Assembly: GCA_945881885.1 (NCBI GenBank)
Contig: CAMCVI010000009.1
Coordinates: forward strand, 1-64,000
DNA from: Chryseobacterium gleum
Lineage (GTDB): Bacteria; Bacteroidota; Bacteroidia; Flavobacteriales; Flavobacteriaceae
DNA length: 64,000 nt
Reading direction: 5' to 3'
Both the position numbers and the translations under genes were made by a program. Positions 32,273-41,630 of the stretch are shown piece after piece (position 1 is the first letter of the stretch; each line of letters begins with the position of its first letter). Below the pieces are notes generated by a model, which worked only from the letters and a program-made list of their open reading frames with translations, was not told where the DNA came from and searched no databases.

Positions 32273-33520
32273 TTATTTCTTATTCTGAATCGCATTTAAT
32301 TCTGCAATTTTTACAATTACTTCAACGGCTTTTTGCATACTTTCTACTGGAACATATTCATATTTACCGTGAAAGTTATGTCCGCCTGCAAAAATATTTG
32401 GACAAGGTAATCCCATAAATGATAAACGCGAACCATCAGTTCCACCACGAATTGGCTTAATTAATGGTTTTATGTTTAGTTCTTTCATAGCTTGTTCAGC
32501 AAGTTTTACAATATGCATTACAGGTGCTACCTTTTCACGCATGTTGTAATATTGGTCTTTTATTTCTAAAACAGCAATATCTTCACCAAATTGTTTTTTG
32601 TATTTCTTATTAATTTTAGCAACTACTTCTTCAACATAAACTTTTCGCTTTTCAAATTTCTTACGATTGTGGTCTCTAATAATTAATTGAACTAACGTGT
32701 CTTCAATACTTCCTTGAATATTAGTAACGTGATAAAATCCTTCGTAATTTTTAGTCGTTTCAGGCGTTTCATTTTTAGGTAATTTTGCAATAAACTTATT
32801 TGCTAAAAGCATTGAATTTATCATTTTCCCTTTAGCATAACCAGGATGCACGCTTTTTCCTTTGAACGTTATTTTTACTCCAGCTGCATTAAAATTTTCA
32901 TATTCTAATTCGCCAATTTGACTTCCGTCCATAGTATATGCCCAATCTGCACCAAATTTTTCTACATCAAAGTGGTCTGCGCCACGTCCAATTTCTTCAT
33001 CAGGTGTAAAACACACTTTTAATGCTCCGTGTTTAATTTGTGGGTTTTTAATCAAAAATTCCATTGCAGTCATAATTTCTGTAATTCCTGCTTTGTCGTC
33101 TGCACCAAGTAGCGTGGTACCATCTGTAGTAATTAAAGTTTGACCTTTATATTGCAACAAATCTTTAAAATAAGAGGGTGATAAAATGATGTTTTTTTCT
33201 TTATTTAAAATAATATCACCACCATCATAATTTCTTATAATTTGTGGTTTTACATCTTTTCCAGTGAAATCAGGAGTGGTATCAAAATGCGAAACAAAAC
33301 CAATTGTAGGCACTTCATAATCTAAATTACTTGGTAAAGTTGCCATGACATAGGATTTGTCGTCAATAGACGCATCTGTTAAACCAATTTGTTTTAGTTC
33401 TTCAACTAATTTATTGGCTAAATCCCATTGTTTGGCTGTACTTGGTGTGGTGTTTGATTCTGGATCTGATTCTGTATCTACAGTTACATACCCAATAAAT
33501 CGATCAATTATATGTTGCAT
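32273..33520 (-). CDS. pepT: Peptidase T (tripeptide aminopeptidase)
   Basis: M20-family two-zinc aminopeptidase that removes the N-terminal residue of tripeptides in the cytoplasm. Metal-site segments are [20 protein letters not shown] and [15 protein letters not shown]. The PepT-specific YTMDG and the C-terminal [33 protein letters not shown] are present. The ORF track begins at a TTG; I take the ATG at 33520 (415 residues), which matches the family start [18 protein letters not shown]. Confidence 0.95.
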   Translation of the reverse strand: MQHIIDRFIGYVTVDTESDPESNTTPSTAKQWDLANKLVEELKQIGLTDASIDDKSYVMATLPSNLDYEVPTIGFVSHFDTTPDFTGKDVKPQIIRNYDGGDIILNKEKNIILSPSYFKDLLQYKGQTLITTDGTTLLGADDKAGITEIMTAMEFLIKNPQIKHGALKVCFTPDEEIGRGADHFDVEKFGADWAYTMDGSQIGELEYENFNAAGVKITFKGKSVHPGYAKGKMINSMLLANKFIAKLPKNETPETTKNYEGFYHVTNIQGSIEDTLVQLIIRDHNRKKFEKRKVYVEEVVAKINKKYKKQFGEDIAVLEIKDQYYNMREKVAPVMHIVKLAEQAMKELNIKPLIKPIRGGTDGSRLSFMGLPCPNIFAGGHNFHGKYEYVPVESMQKAVEVIVKIAELNAIQNKK

Positions 33521-33541
33521 TTTTAGTATTTTAAAGTAATG

Positions 33542-33549
33542 CAAATATA
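33542..33549 (-). promoter_or_regulatory. -7 box upstream of pepT
   Basis: TATATTTG followed by C on the minus strand, 21 bases before the ATG; it lies across the ORF-track TTG start. Confidence 0.5.
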
Positions 33550-33631
33550 ATTGTTTATAGTTTAAAAGTTTTAAACTTTTTGAGGATATTTTGTCTTGAA
33601 TTTTTATTAAATGAAAACAATTGACTTAAAG

Positions 33632-34627
33632 TTAATTTTTAAAATTATAAGTAATTGTGCCTACTTGTTTTTCAGCAGCTGATTCACTTGGTGTCCATTT
33701 TGTTTTTCGTGCAAAGTTTTTTGCTAATGCAATTAAACAAGCATCTCCCGTTGTACCTCTACCATTTGATACTCCAATAGTATTACCAGCTTTATCAACG
33801 GTAACCTCAATTACTACTTTTCCGAAAGAATTACATTCGTTATCAACTGCGGGTTTATTAATATTTCTTCTTCCAGCTAAGCTGTAATTTGTACCACCTG
33901 TGCCACCACTTCCATTTCCGCCACCAGACCCTGAACCATTTCCTGCTCCAGTCCCAGTTCCGTTTCCTGTTCCGTTGCCACCACCTGTTCCGCCACCAGA
34001 ACTACCACCGCCATAATAGCCGTTAGCATTAGCGCTTCCGTTTGCAGCACCTTGGTTTCCATTGGTATTGCTATTTCCGTCACCACCTTTATTTTGCCCT
34101 TTAATCATATTGCTTAAAGCGCTGTTAGGTTTTTTTACTGGTGTTTTTGGAATTTCTACTGGTTTGGTTTCCGTAGGTTTTTTTTCAATGGGTTTACTTT
34201 TTGATTTTGGTGGAGTAGGTACATCGGCACCTATATTGTCTTGCGTTAAGATGTCTTCAGGATTAGATTCTTCGGGTTCTGAAGCTACATCTTTCATATT
34301 TACCTCTAAGGTTTCATTTAAATAATCGTCACCTTTTCCAAAATCTGTATCCCCAATATTTAAAGAAACACCGCCACCGCCACCTCCTTGTGCTATTAAC
34401 ATTTCGGTTTTTCCGTAAGGAGGCCAAAATCGTACAAATAATAGTAAAAGCACCAGGCAAACTACTGAATGCGTTGTGATTACAATAGATTTATTTGAAT
34501 CAGAAAGTCTTGATTTTTTTATAAAATGGATTAATAACCAAATAGAACCAATTAAAACAACCAATAAAAGCAAGGTGAAATAGCCGTGCTCGTATAGTGA
34601 TTTTAATAATTTTATAATTGATTTCAT
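33632..34627 (-). CDS. tonB: TonB-type energy transducer with Gly/Asn-rich linker
   Basis: Inner-membrane anchored protein that transmits ExbB-ExbD energy to outer-membrane receptors. An N-terminal helix precedes a second (residues ~15-35 and 47-67). A Pro/Lys-rich stretch (PTPPKSKSKPIEKKPTETKPVEIPKTPVKK) spans the periplasm. A ~60-residue Gly/Asn/Ser repeat follows. The C-terminal ~95 residues are the TonB domain (FGKVVIEVTVDKAGNTIGVS... ARKTKWTPSESAAEKQVGTITYNF). The Gly-rich insert is unusually long for TonB. It stands 30 kb from exbB-exbD, after the glutamate-dehydrogenase-type gene. Confidence 0.88.
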   Translation of the reverse strand: MKSIIKLLKSLYEHGYFTLLLLVVLIGSIWLLIHFIKKSRLSDSNKSIVITTHSVVCLVLLLLFVRFWPPYGKTEMLIAQGGGGGGVSLNIGDTDFGKGDDYLNETLEVNMKDVASEPEESNPEDILTQDNIGADVPTPPKSKSKPIEKKPTETKPVEIPKTPVKKPNSALSNMIKGQNKGGDGNSNTNGNQGAANGSANANGYYGGGSSGGGTGGGNGTGNGTGTGAGNGSGSGGGNGSGGTGGTNYSLAGRRNINKPAVDNECNSFGKVVIEVTVDKAGNTIGVSNGRGTTGDACLIALAKNFARKTKWTPSESAAEKQVGTITYNFKN

Positions 34628-34677
34628 TTGGATTTTTTAATAGTAACGATTAAAAGTAATAAAAATTGTTGACACAA

Positions 34678-34713
34678 AAAAACTAGGTCTAAAAATGTTT
34701 CAACCTAGTTTTT
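34678..34713 (-). terminator. Terminator downstream of the 34.7-36 kb dehydrogenase
   Basis: On the minus strand AAAAACTAGGT/ACCTAGTTTTT, an 11-bp stem followed by more T residues, isolating tonB from the upstream gene. Confidence 0.8.
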
Positions 34714-34735
34714 AATATTTATTTATTAAACAGTA

Positions 34736-35962
34736 TTATACTAATTGTTTCACTGCAATTTCATAAGCCCTAGCACTAATATTTGTCTTGCTAGCATTTA
34801 GATCAAATGTTTTTTGAATGGCTTTTCCTATAATTTCAGATGCGTCATTAAAAATAGCTTCATCTGTCATTTGTACTTTTTTCTCCATGAAGAAGGCAAA
34901 AACTCTTGCCATTCCGCAGTTTGAAATAAAATCTGGAATTAAACTTACTTTATTGTCTGTTTCTTCCATTATAGGTCCGTAGAATATTTCTTTGTCGGCG
35001 AATGGAACATTCGCACCACATGAAATCACCTCTAAACCGTTGGCAATCATATTTTCCACATTGTCTTTAGATACAATTCTTGAAGCGGCACATGGAGCAA
35101 AAATATGTGCACCAATTTTCCAAATTTTATCATTTATTTCCGCAAAAGGAATCATTTGGTCAGCAACTAATTTATTACCATCTTTATTTCTGAATAATTC
35201 TGAAATTTCTTCTAATGAAAATCCGTTTTCGTTTAGTACTCCGCCATCTCTATCGATAATTCCAACTACTTTCGCACCCATTTTAGCAAGATAAAAAGCG
35301 GCGGCTGATCCTACATTTCCAAAACCTTGTACAATGGCTTTTTTACCAACAACGCTTCCGCCATAAATTTTGTAAAAATGATGAACTGCTTCCGCAACAC
35401 CATAACCTGTAATCATATCGGCAACAGTATATTTTTTTGATAAATCTGGAGTATATTCTCCATTCTCAATTACTTTAATTACACCTTGGCGCAATTGTCC
35501 GATTCTATTGATTTTATCTGCTTCACTTGGTTTAAAATGTCCGTTGAAAACGCCTTCTTGCGGATGCCAAACACCACATTCTTCTGTCATTGGGATTACT
35601 TCGTGAATTTCATCTACATTCAAATCGCCACCTGTTCCGTAATAATTTTTTAATAAAGGAGAAACCGCTTTGTACCAACGTTCTAAAACACCTTTTTTAC
35701 GAGGATCTGCTGGATCGAAATTAATTCCAGACTTTGCGCCACCTATTGCAGGACCAGAAACTGAAAATTTTACTTCCATAGTTTTGGCTAAAGAAAGCAC
35801 TTCGTTTTGATCTAATCCTTTTCTCATTCTCGTTCCACCGCCTGCAGCACCACCACGTAATGAATTTATTACAGTCCAACCTTCGGCTTCCGTTTCTGGA
35901 TCTTTCCAGTTGAATACAATTTCTGGTTCTTTATTTTCGAATTTATGAAGTAAATCTTTCAT
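34736..35962 (-). CDS. Glu/Leu/Phe/Val dehydrogenase, glutamate dehydrogenase-type
   Basis: NAD(P)-dependent oxidative deamination. The N-terminal domain has GGAAGGGTRMRKG and SGPAIGGAKSGINFD with the conserved catalytic lysines; the Rossmann domain carries VQGFGNVGSAAA. At 408 residues it is near hexameric GDHs and longer than the 368-residue leucine-type protein at 29.3 kb. Substrate, glutamate versus a branched-chain amino acid, is not certain from sequence. Its own -7 box and terminator suggest a single-gene unit. Confidence 0.82.
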   Translation of the reverse strand: MKDLLHKFENKEPEIVFNWKDPETEAEGWTVINSLRGGAAGGGTRMRKGLDQNEVLSLAKTMEVKFSVSGPAIGGAKSGINFDPADPRKKGVLERWYKAVSPLLKNYYGTGGDLNVDEIHEVIPMTEECGVWHPQEGVFNGHFKPSEADKINRIGQLRQGVIKVIENGEYTPDLSKKYTVADMITGYGVAEAVHHFYKIYGGSVVGKKAIVQGFGNVGSAAAFYLAKMGAKVVGIIDRDGGVLNENGFSLEEISELFRNKDGNKLVADQMIPFAEINDKIWKIGAHIFAPCAASRIVSKDNVENMIANGLEVISCGANVPFADKEIFYGPIMEETDNKVSLIPDFISNCGMARVFAFFMEKKVQMTDEAIFNDASEIIGKAIQKTFDLNASKTNISARAYEIAVKQLV

Positions 35963-35990
35963 GTTTGGATTTTCGGATTTGATTTATTTG

Positions 35991-35998
35991 CAAATATA
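35991..35998 (-). promoter_or_regulatory. -7 box upstream of the GDH-type gene
   Basis: TATATTTG on the minus strand, 28 bases before the ATG at 35962. Confidence 0.45.
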
Positions 35999-36029
35999 AT
36001 TGTAAAAAATGACTGAGGAAAATTATTGT

Positions 36030-37091
36030 CTAAAATACTTCGCCCGAGCTATGATTTTCTTTAGCACCTGTTACACTTGCTAAAACGTTAATTTCGTTGC
36101 GCAATTTTAATACGCCGAGTAAAGCAAAAATTAATGCTTCTTTGTACTTTATGGTTTTATCATTAGGAATTATAACTTCAATTGTTGGTAAATAGTTTTT
36201 TATTCTTTCAATTAAAAAATCATTATAAACGCCTCCGCCAGAAATTAATAGTTTTCCAGTTTTGTGTTGTAATATTTTTCCAATTTGAAATGCAATATGC
36301 TCTGTAAATGTACTCATTTTGTCTTCGGTTGAAATTGGGTAATTTTCTAAAATGGGTAAAATAATTTCTTTTACAAATTCAAATCCTAACGATTTTGGGA
36401 ATGTTTTTTGGTAGAATTCAAGTTGATTTAATTCTTCAAATAATTCGGAATTCAAATTTCCTGAAGCAGAAATTTTACCTTTGTCGTCATATTCTAATCC
36501 GAAGGTATTCGCATAAAAATTCAAAACGGTATTTACAGGTGAAATGTCAAATGCAATTCGCTCCTTATTTTTTTCATAAGAAATATTTGAAAAGCCACCA
36601 AGATTTAAACAATAATCGAATTCAGAAAATAAAATTTTATCGCCAATTGGCACTAATGGCGCGCCTTGTCCGCCAAATAGCACATCTTGAACTCTAAAAT
36701 TACATACCACTTTTTGATTTGTAATTTTTGCAATTTCGGGTAAATTTCCTATTTGAAGCGTGAAACTATTTTCTGGCTGGTGCAAAATGGTATGTCCGTG
36801 AGAACAAATCGCATCTAAATTAGAAATTTTGTTTAAGGTTATAAATTCAGAAATAATATTTCCTAGTAAATTGGTGTATTCAATATTTAATTCTAAAAGT
36901 TCAGTTTTAGTAAAATGAATTCCGTTTTTAAGTTTTGAAATCATTTCATTAGTATACGAAATTGTATCACATTCTACTATTTGATAAGTCCAATTATCAT
37001 TTTTTATTTCAAAATAAATATGTGCCAAATCTACTCCATCTAATGAAGTGCCAGACATTACGCCGATAACGTTATAGTTGTGCTTAAACAT
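36030..37091 (-). CDS. anmK: Anhydro-N-acetylmuramic acid kinase
   Basis: Phosphorylates and opens anhydro-MurNAc from peptidoglycan turnover, feeding it back to MurNAc-6-P. Key features are the ATP-binding start IGVMSGTSLDGVDLAH, CSHGHT, and the ASKHA-fold segments GGFSNISYEK, FDISPVNTVLNF and LISGGGVYNDFLIERI. The catalytic Asp is in the FDISPVN region. Length 353 is normal. It opens a minus-strand unit and is divergent from the acyl-CoA dehydrogenase gene. Confidence 0.93.
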   Translation of the reverse strand: MFKHNYNVIGVMSGTSLDGVDLAHIYFEIKNDNWTYQIVECDTISYTNEMISKLKNGIHFTKTELLELNIEYTNLLGNIISEFITLNKISNLDAICSHGHTILHQPENSFTLQIGNLPEIAKITNQKVVCNFRVQDVLFGGQGAPLVPIGDKILFSEFDYCLNLGGFSNISYEKNKERIAFDISPVNTVLNFYANTFGLEYDDKGKISASGNLNSELFEELNQLEFYQKTFPKSLGFEFVKEIILPILENYPISTEDKMSTFTEHIAFQIGKILQHKTGKLLISGGGVYNDFLIERIKNYLPTIEVIIPNDKTIKYKEALIFALLGVLKLRNEINVLASVTGAKENHSSGEVF

Positions 37092-37113
37092 GGGTTAAAA
37101 ATACAATTTCTTA

Positions 37114-37144
37114 TTGAAAATTTCATATAAATTACCTACATTTG
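37114..37144 (+). promoter_or_regulatory. Promoter for the acyl-CoA dehydrogenase gene
   Basis: TTG, 20 bases, TACATTTG. The -7 box ends 43 bases before the ATG. Confidence 0.6.
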
Positions 37145-37187
37145 AACCAAATTTTTAAGAAATATTCAATTAACCTATAGTAAAATA

Positions 37188-38327
37188 ATGGATTTTAAAT
37201 TAAATGAAGAACAATTAATGATTCAACAAGCAGCTAAAGATTTTGCTGTTACAGAATTATTACCTGGTGTTATTGAAAGAGACGAACATTCGAAATTTCC
37301 AACCGAGCAAGTTAAGAAAATGGCTGAACTTGGTTTTATGGGAATGATGGTGGATCCTAAATATGGTGGTGCGGGTTTAGATAGCGTATCTTATGTTTTA
37401 GCTATTGAAGAAATTGCCAAAGTAGATGCTTCTGCTGCTGTTATTATGTCGGTAAATAACTCATTAGTTTGTGCTGGTTTAGAAAAATATGGTTCTGAAG
37501 CGCAAAAAATTAAATACTTAATGCCATTAGCAAAAGGAGATGTAATTGGTGCATTTTGTTTGTCAGAACCAGAAGCCGGTTCTGATGCAACTTCCCAAAA
37601 AACAACTGCAATTGATATGGGAGATCATTATATATTAAATGGAACCAAAAATTGGATAACAAATGGAGGAACTGCTTCTACTTTTTTTGTTATGGCTCAA
37701 ACAGATGTTTCAAAAGGACATAAGGGAATCAATGCTTTAATTGTAGAAAAAGGAATGCCAGGTTTTGAAATAGGACCGAAAGAAAAGAAAATGGGAATTC
37801 GTGGTTCGGATACACATACTTTATTATTCAACGATGTAAAAGTACCAAAAGAAAATAGAATTGGAGAAGATGGGTTTGGTTTTGCTTTTGCCATGTCAAC
37901 TCTAAACGGTGGAAGAATTGGAATAGCTTCTCAAGCTTTAGGAATTGCTCAAGGTGCATATGAATTGGCTTTAAAATATTCGCAGGAACGCGTGGCATTT
38001 AAGAAGCCAATTTTTCAACATCAGGCGATTGCTTTTAAATTAGCTGACATGCATGTGAAAATTACCTGTGCAAGATTGCTAATTCATAAAGCTGCTACCG
38101 AAAAAGATTTGGGTGAAGATATTGCACATTCTGGTGCGATGGCTAAATTATATGCTTCTGAAATTGCTTTAGAAGTGGCTAATGAAGCTGTTCAAATTCA
38201 TGGTGGTAACGGTTATGTTAGTGAATATCATGTAGAAAGAATGATGCGCGACTCGAAAATTACTCAAATTTATGAAGGGACTTCTGAAATTCAAAGAATT
38301 GTAATTTCTAGAGGTTTGGTTTCATAA
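37188..38327 (+). CDS. Acyl-CoA dehydrogenase
   Basis: FAD enzyme that introduces an alpha-beta double bond into acyl-CoA for fatty-acid or branched-chain acid breakdown. Signature I AFCLSEPEAGSDA and signature II region QIHGGNGYVSEYHVERMMRDSKITQIYEGTSEIQR are complete. The catalytic glutamate is E363 in IYEGTSEIQ. Length 379 matches short-chain/butyryl and isovaleryl types. Substrate range is not resolvable. Its own promoter and terminator flank it. Confidence 0.93.
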   Translation: MDFKLNEEQLMIQQAAKDFAVTELLPGVIERDEHSKFPTEQVKKMAELGFMGMMVDPKYGGAGLDSVSYVLAIEEIAKVDASAAVIMSVNNSLVCAGLEKYGSEAQKIKYLMPLAKGDVIGAFCLSEPEAGSDATSQKTTAIDMGDHYILNGTKNWITNGGTASTFFVMAQTDVSKGHKGINALIVEKGMPGFEIGPKEKKMGIRGSDTHTLLFNDVKVPKENRIGEDGFGFAFAMSTLNGGRIGIASQALGIAQGAYELALKYSQERVAFKKPIFQHQAIAFKLADMHVKITCARLLIHKAATEKDLGEDIAHSGAMAKLYASEIALEVANEAVQIHGGNGYVSEYHVERMMRDSKITQIYEGTSEIQRIVISRGLVS

Positions 38328-38344
38328 TATTTAAATATTAGTTT

Positions 38345-38377
38345 AAAAAAAGGCAACCAAATTGGTTGCCTTTTTTT
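38345..38377. terminator. Bidirectional terminator between acyl-CoA dehydrogenase and murF
   Basis: AAAAAAAGGCAACCAA/TTGGTTGCCTTTTTTT, a near-perfect palindrome with A and T tracts, ending two bases before the murF stop codon. Confidence 0.88.
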
Positions 38378-38378
38378 G

Positions 38379-39662
38379 TTATAATATTTCCAAGATTCTT
38401 TCTAAACTCATACCACGTGAACCTTTTATGAGTAAGAAACTATTTTCTGTTTTTAGTTTTGTAAAATTTGTTTTAAAGGATTCAAAAGTTTCATAAAAAC
38501 TCATGTTTGTGTTTAAATTTTTATGGTTAAAAAAATCATTTCCAATAAAATAAAAAATCATTTCTTTTTGATTCCTACAGAATTCTACAAGTCTTTTGTG
38601 TTCATCTGAGCTTTCAATTCCTAATTCGAACATATCGCCCAAAATAGCCACTTTGTTTTTCTCGTTTAACTGAAAGAAATTTGTCAAAGCTGCATTCATG
38701 CTACTCGGGTTAGCATTGTAAGCATCCAATATTATTTTATTGGATTTTTTTTCTATTAACTGTGACCGATTATTATTCGGAATATAGTTTTCTAATCCGA
38801 ATTTTATTTTTTCATTTGAAACGCCAAAATGTTTTCCAATTGTGATGGCCGCATTTATGTTATTTGCGTTGTATAATCCTATTAAATGAGATTGAATAAT
38901 AGTGTTATCAAATTCAATTTTCACCATTGGATTGGTTTCAATTTTAGTAATGGAAATAAAATTTTCTGTTGTATTTAAACCAAAAGTAATGCTATTTATA
39001 TTTTTAGTTTTTTCGTTCTGAATGGCATCATCCGTATTTACAAATGCTGTTTTTTGATTCGCAAAAAGAAATTCGTATAATTCACTTTTACCTTTAATTA
39101 CGCCTTCAGTTCCACCAAATCCCTCTAAATGCGCTTTTCCGAAATTGGTAATGTACCCAAAATCTGGTTGACAAATACTGCAAAGCAATTCAATTTCTTT
39201 TTGGTGATTGGCACCCATTTCCACTATGCCTATTTCGGTAGTTTTGTCAAAAGAAAGTAGGGTTAAAGGAACGCCAATATGATTATTTAAATTTCCAACG
39301 GTTGCTTTGGTGTTATATTTTTGAGAAAGTACAACATGAATAAGTTCCTTTGTGGTGGTTTTTCCGTTGCTTCCCGTCAATCCAACAATTGTAATTTTTA
39401 GTTGATTTCTATGGTAATTGGCTAATTTCTGTAATGTTTCTAATGCATTTTCTACTAAAATAAATCGTTCGTCTAGTTTATATTCGATTTCATCTATTAT
39501 AGCAAATTTAGCACCTTTTTCTAATGCACTTAAAGCAAATTTGTTTCCATTAAAGTTGTCGCCTTTAAGCGCTACAAACATATTGTTTGCATAAATTTTT
39601 CTGGTATCAGTAGCAATGCCTGTTGATTGCAAAAAGTAGTTGTAAATTGTTGCTATTTCCAT
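38379..39662 (-). CDS. murF: UDP-MurNAc-tripeptide-D-Ala-D-Ala ligase
   Basis: Last cytoplasmic Mur ligase, adding D-Ala-D-Ala to make the pentapeptide precursor. Motifs: TDTRKIYANNMFVALKG near the N-terminus, P-loop GLTGSNGKTTTKE (96-103), VEMGANHQKEI, and DAYNANPSSMNAAL. The C-terminus has GDMFELG. Length 427 is normal for Bacteroidota. It follows gldJ on the minus strand, but a strong terminator lies between them. Confidence 0.94.
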   Translation of the reverse strand: MEIATIYNYFLQSTGIATDTRKIYANNMFVALKGDNFNGNKFALSALEKGAKFAIIDEIEYKLDERFILVENALETLQKLANYHRNQLKITIVGLTGSNGKTTTKELIHVVLSQKYNTKATVGNLNNHIGVPLTLLSFDKTTEIGIVEMGANHQKEIELLCSICQPDFGYITNFGKAHLEGFGGTEGVIKGKSELYEFLFANQKTAFVNTDDAIQNEKTKNINSITFGLNTTENFISITKIETNPMVKIEFDNTIIQSHLIGLYNANNINAAITIGKHFGVSNEKIKFGLENYIPNNNRSQLIEKKSNKIILDAYNANPSSMNAALTNFFQLNEKNKVAILGDMFELGIESSDEHKRLVEFCRNQKEMIFYFIGNDFFNHKNLNTNMSFYETFESFKTNFTKLKTENSFLLIKGSRGMSLERILEIL

Positions 39663-39677
39663 ATGGCTAAAATAAAA

Positions 39678-39705
39678 AAAAGCCCTTTATAAATAAAGGG
39701 CTTTT
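39678..39705 (-). terminator. Terminator of gldJ
   Basis: AAAAGCCCTTTAT/ATAAAGGGCTTTT, a perfect 13-bp stem followed on the minus strand by T residues, 19 bases past the gldJ stop. Confidence 0.85.
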
Positions 39706-39724
39706 GTAAAATATTTTAAGTAAA

Positions 39725-41440
39725 TTAATTTCTAACGTTACCTCTCGGTGTTTTTCTGTTAGATTTTGGTCCAACTTTAGACATGGCACATCTAAATCCG
39801 ATATAATCTGTTGCCATATCTTGTGGGAAATACCTTCTAGATGCTGGATCTAACCAATAAGCTCTGTCTCTCCATGATCCGCCTTTGTATACTCTTACAT
39901 TGTCGTCTACTAAAGTAGTTCTGTTGTCAGATTTATCAAATTGTTTTACTTGACTACCTGCGCTATCGGCCGAAATTTTATGTATTGGTGAGCTGTACAT
40001 TCTTTTATTTGGATCTTCCTTTTTGTTTGCTTCTTCTTCATTGGCTCCAAAATCAAAATATCTAGTAGATTGTTTGTCACCATCTCTGTAGTTTTTATTG
40101 TCAGATGTAGAGAAGTTTTGTCTTAAATAGGTTTCATTTTCGTCAACTGGTATTTGAGCAAGCGATCCAGGGAAACTTCTAGCTATTACTTTACCAGTAC
40201 TTAATGTGTCATATTTGATGTTATCTTTTGTTACCATTTCTACTGTTCCGTCATCACCAATTTTATTTTTAGTGTATACGTTACCTCTAAAGTAGTTAAA
40301 GTCATTTGCTTCATCATCAATAATTGGTCTGTAAACATCTTGTACCCATTCTGCAACGTTACCAGCCATGTCATACAATCCAAAATCATTTGCAGGGTAA
40401 AATTTAACTACTTGTGTAATATCAGCACCGTCATCAGACCATCCTGCAATTCCGCCGTAATCTCCTTTACCTTGTTTGAAGTTAGCCAATTGGTCACCTC
40501 TTAATTTTCTTTTACCAGAACGAGTATATTGACCTTTCCAAGGATATTTTTTTTGTCCTTTGTAAATGTTATATTCTCTATTTCCTACTAAAGCCAATGC
40601 GGCATATTCCCATTCTGCTTCTGTAGGTAATCTGTATTCAGGTAAAATTATACCTGAACTTCTTTGTGCATATACATTTTTGGCGTCGGTAGGAGTTGCT
40701 GCAGCAGATCTTCTTCCAGAACTTCTTTGTCCAAGAGGTTTTTTCAAAACTATATCATCTTTACCACCAAAAGTTTTGGAAGGTGAATTGATGTATGATT
40801 CTGTATCAAAATTTGATTCAGCAGTAACTTCTGCACTAATTTTATTTCCTTTTTTAAGGTAACCTTCTTTTTCAAGAATGTTTTCGTTTACTCGATTGGT
40901 TCTCCAGTCGCAAAATTCACTAGCTTGAATCCAGTTTACTCCAACTACAGGATAGTTAGCATAAGCGGGATGTCTTAAGTAATTGTTTGTCATCGTTTCG
41001 TTATATCCTAAACGATCTCTCCATACTAATGTGTCTGGAACAACGCCATTGTAAATATTTTTGTAATTATCTTCTGTTGGAGGATAAACTGATTTTACCC
41101 AATATAAGTATTCTGCATACATTAAGTTTGTTACTTCTGTTTCATCCATATAAAAAGATTGAACATGTTGCTTGGTTGGACTGTTGTTCCAATCGTGCAT
41201 TACATCATCTTCCACTTTTCCCATTGTGAATGTTCCACCTTCAATTGAGGTCATTCCAGGAGGTGTTTCTTGCTTTTGGTATTTAGTGTTGTATTGGAAA
41301 CCACCGTTTTTATCGTTGATTTGCCATCCAGTTGCACTAGAACCACCTTTGGTGCTTCCACTTTTGCTACAGCTGGTAAAACCTATTGCTACAGTCAACG
41401 CTAGTAGCAATTTTAAAGACATAATTTTAGTAACTTTCAT
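39725..41440 (-). CDS. gldJ: Gliding motility lipoprotein GldJ
   Basis: Outer-membrane lipoprotein of the Bacteroidota gliding apparatus, needed for gliding and type IX secretion. Lipoprotein signal ending VAIGFTSC, then a formylglycine-generating-enzyme-like (SUMF1) domain: SIEGGTFTMG, YPVVGVNWIQASEFCDWRTNR, YRLPTEAEWEYAA, and the C-terminal VYKGGSWRDRAYWLDPASRRYFPQDMATDYIGFRCAMSK. The catalytic cysteines of true FGE are not expected here. ORF track begins at a TTG; ATG at 41440 gives 571 residues and the proper signal peptide. It is divergent from porU, an arrangement known from F. johnsoniae. Confidence 0.95.
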   Translation of the reverse strand: MKVTKIMSLKLLLALTVAIGFTSCSKSGSTKGGSSATGWQINDKNGGFQYNTKYQKQETPPGMTSIEGGTFTMGKVEDDVMHDWNNSPTKQHVQSFYMDETEVTNLMYAEYLYWVKSVYPPTEDNYKNIYNGVVPDTLVWRDRLGYNETMTNNYLRHPAYANYPVVGVNWIQASEFCDWRTNRVNENILEKEGYLKKGNKISAEVTAESNFDTESYINSPSKTFGGKDDIVLKKPLGQRSSGRRSAAATPTDAKNVYAQRSSGIILPEYRLPTEAEWEYAALALVGNREYNIYKGQKKYPWKGQYTRSGKRKLRGDQLANFKQGKGDYGGIAGWSDDGADITQVVKFYPANDFGLYDMAGNVAEWVQDVYRPIIDDEANDFNYFRGNVYTKNKIGDDGTVEMVTKDNIKYDTLSTGKVIARSFPGSLAQIPVDENETYLRQNFSTSDNKNYRDGDKQSTRYFDFGANEEEANKKEDPNKRMYSSPIHKISADSAGSQVKQFDKSDNRTTLVDDNVRVYKGGSWRDRAYWLDPASRRYFPQDMATDYIGFRCAMSKVGPKSNRKTPRGNVRN

Positions 41441-41630
41441 ACTTTGTAGGTAATAATTTAAGTGCTGCAAGATAATAATAAACCATTAATATGCAACAAA
41501 AAAATAAAAAAAATTAAACAATAAATTTAGAGTATATGTTGGTAAACGTAAAATTGTGCATATTATTATATAAAGTTATTTTAAAATTTATTATTTGCAA
41601 TATTTTAGTTTATTTTGCGTTATGATGAGA

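Noticed and set aside
33880-34086. Gly-rich stretch and its Val/Glu-rich shadow ORF in tonB
   Set aside because: It is the linker of TonB, not a separate gene or a satellite.
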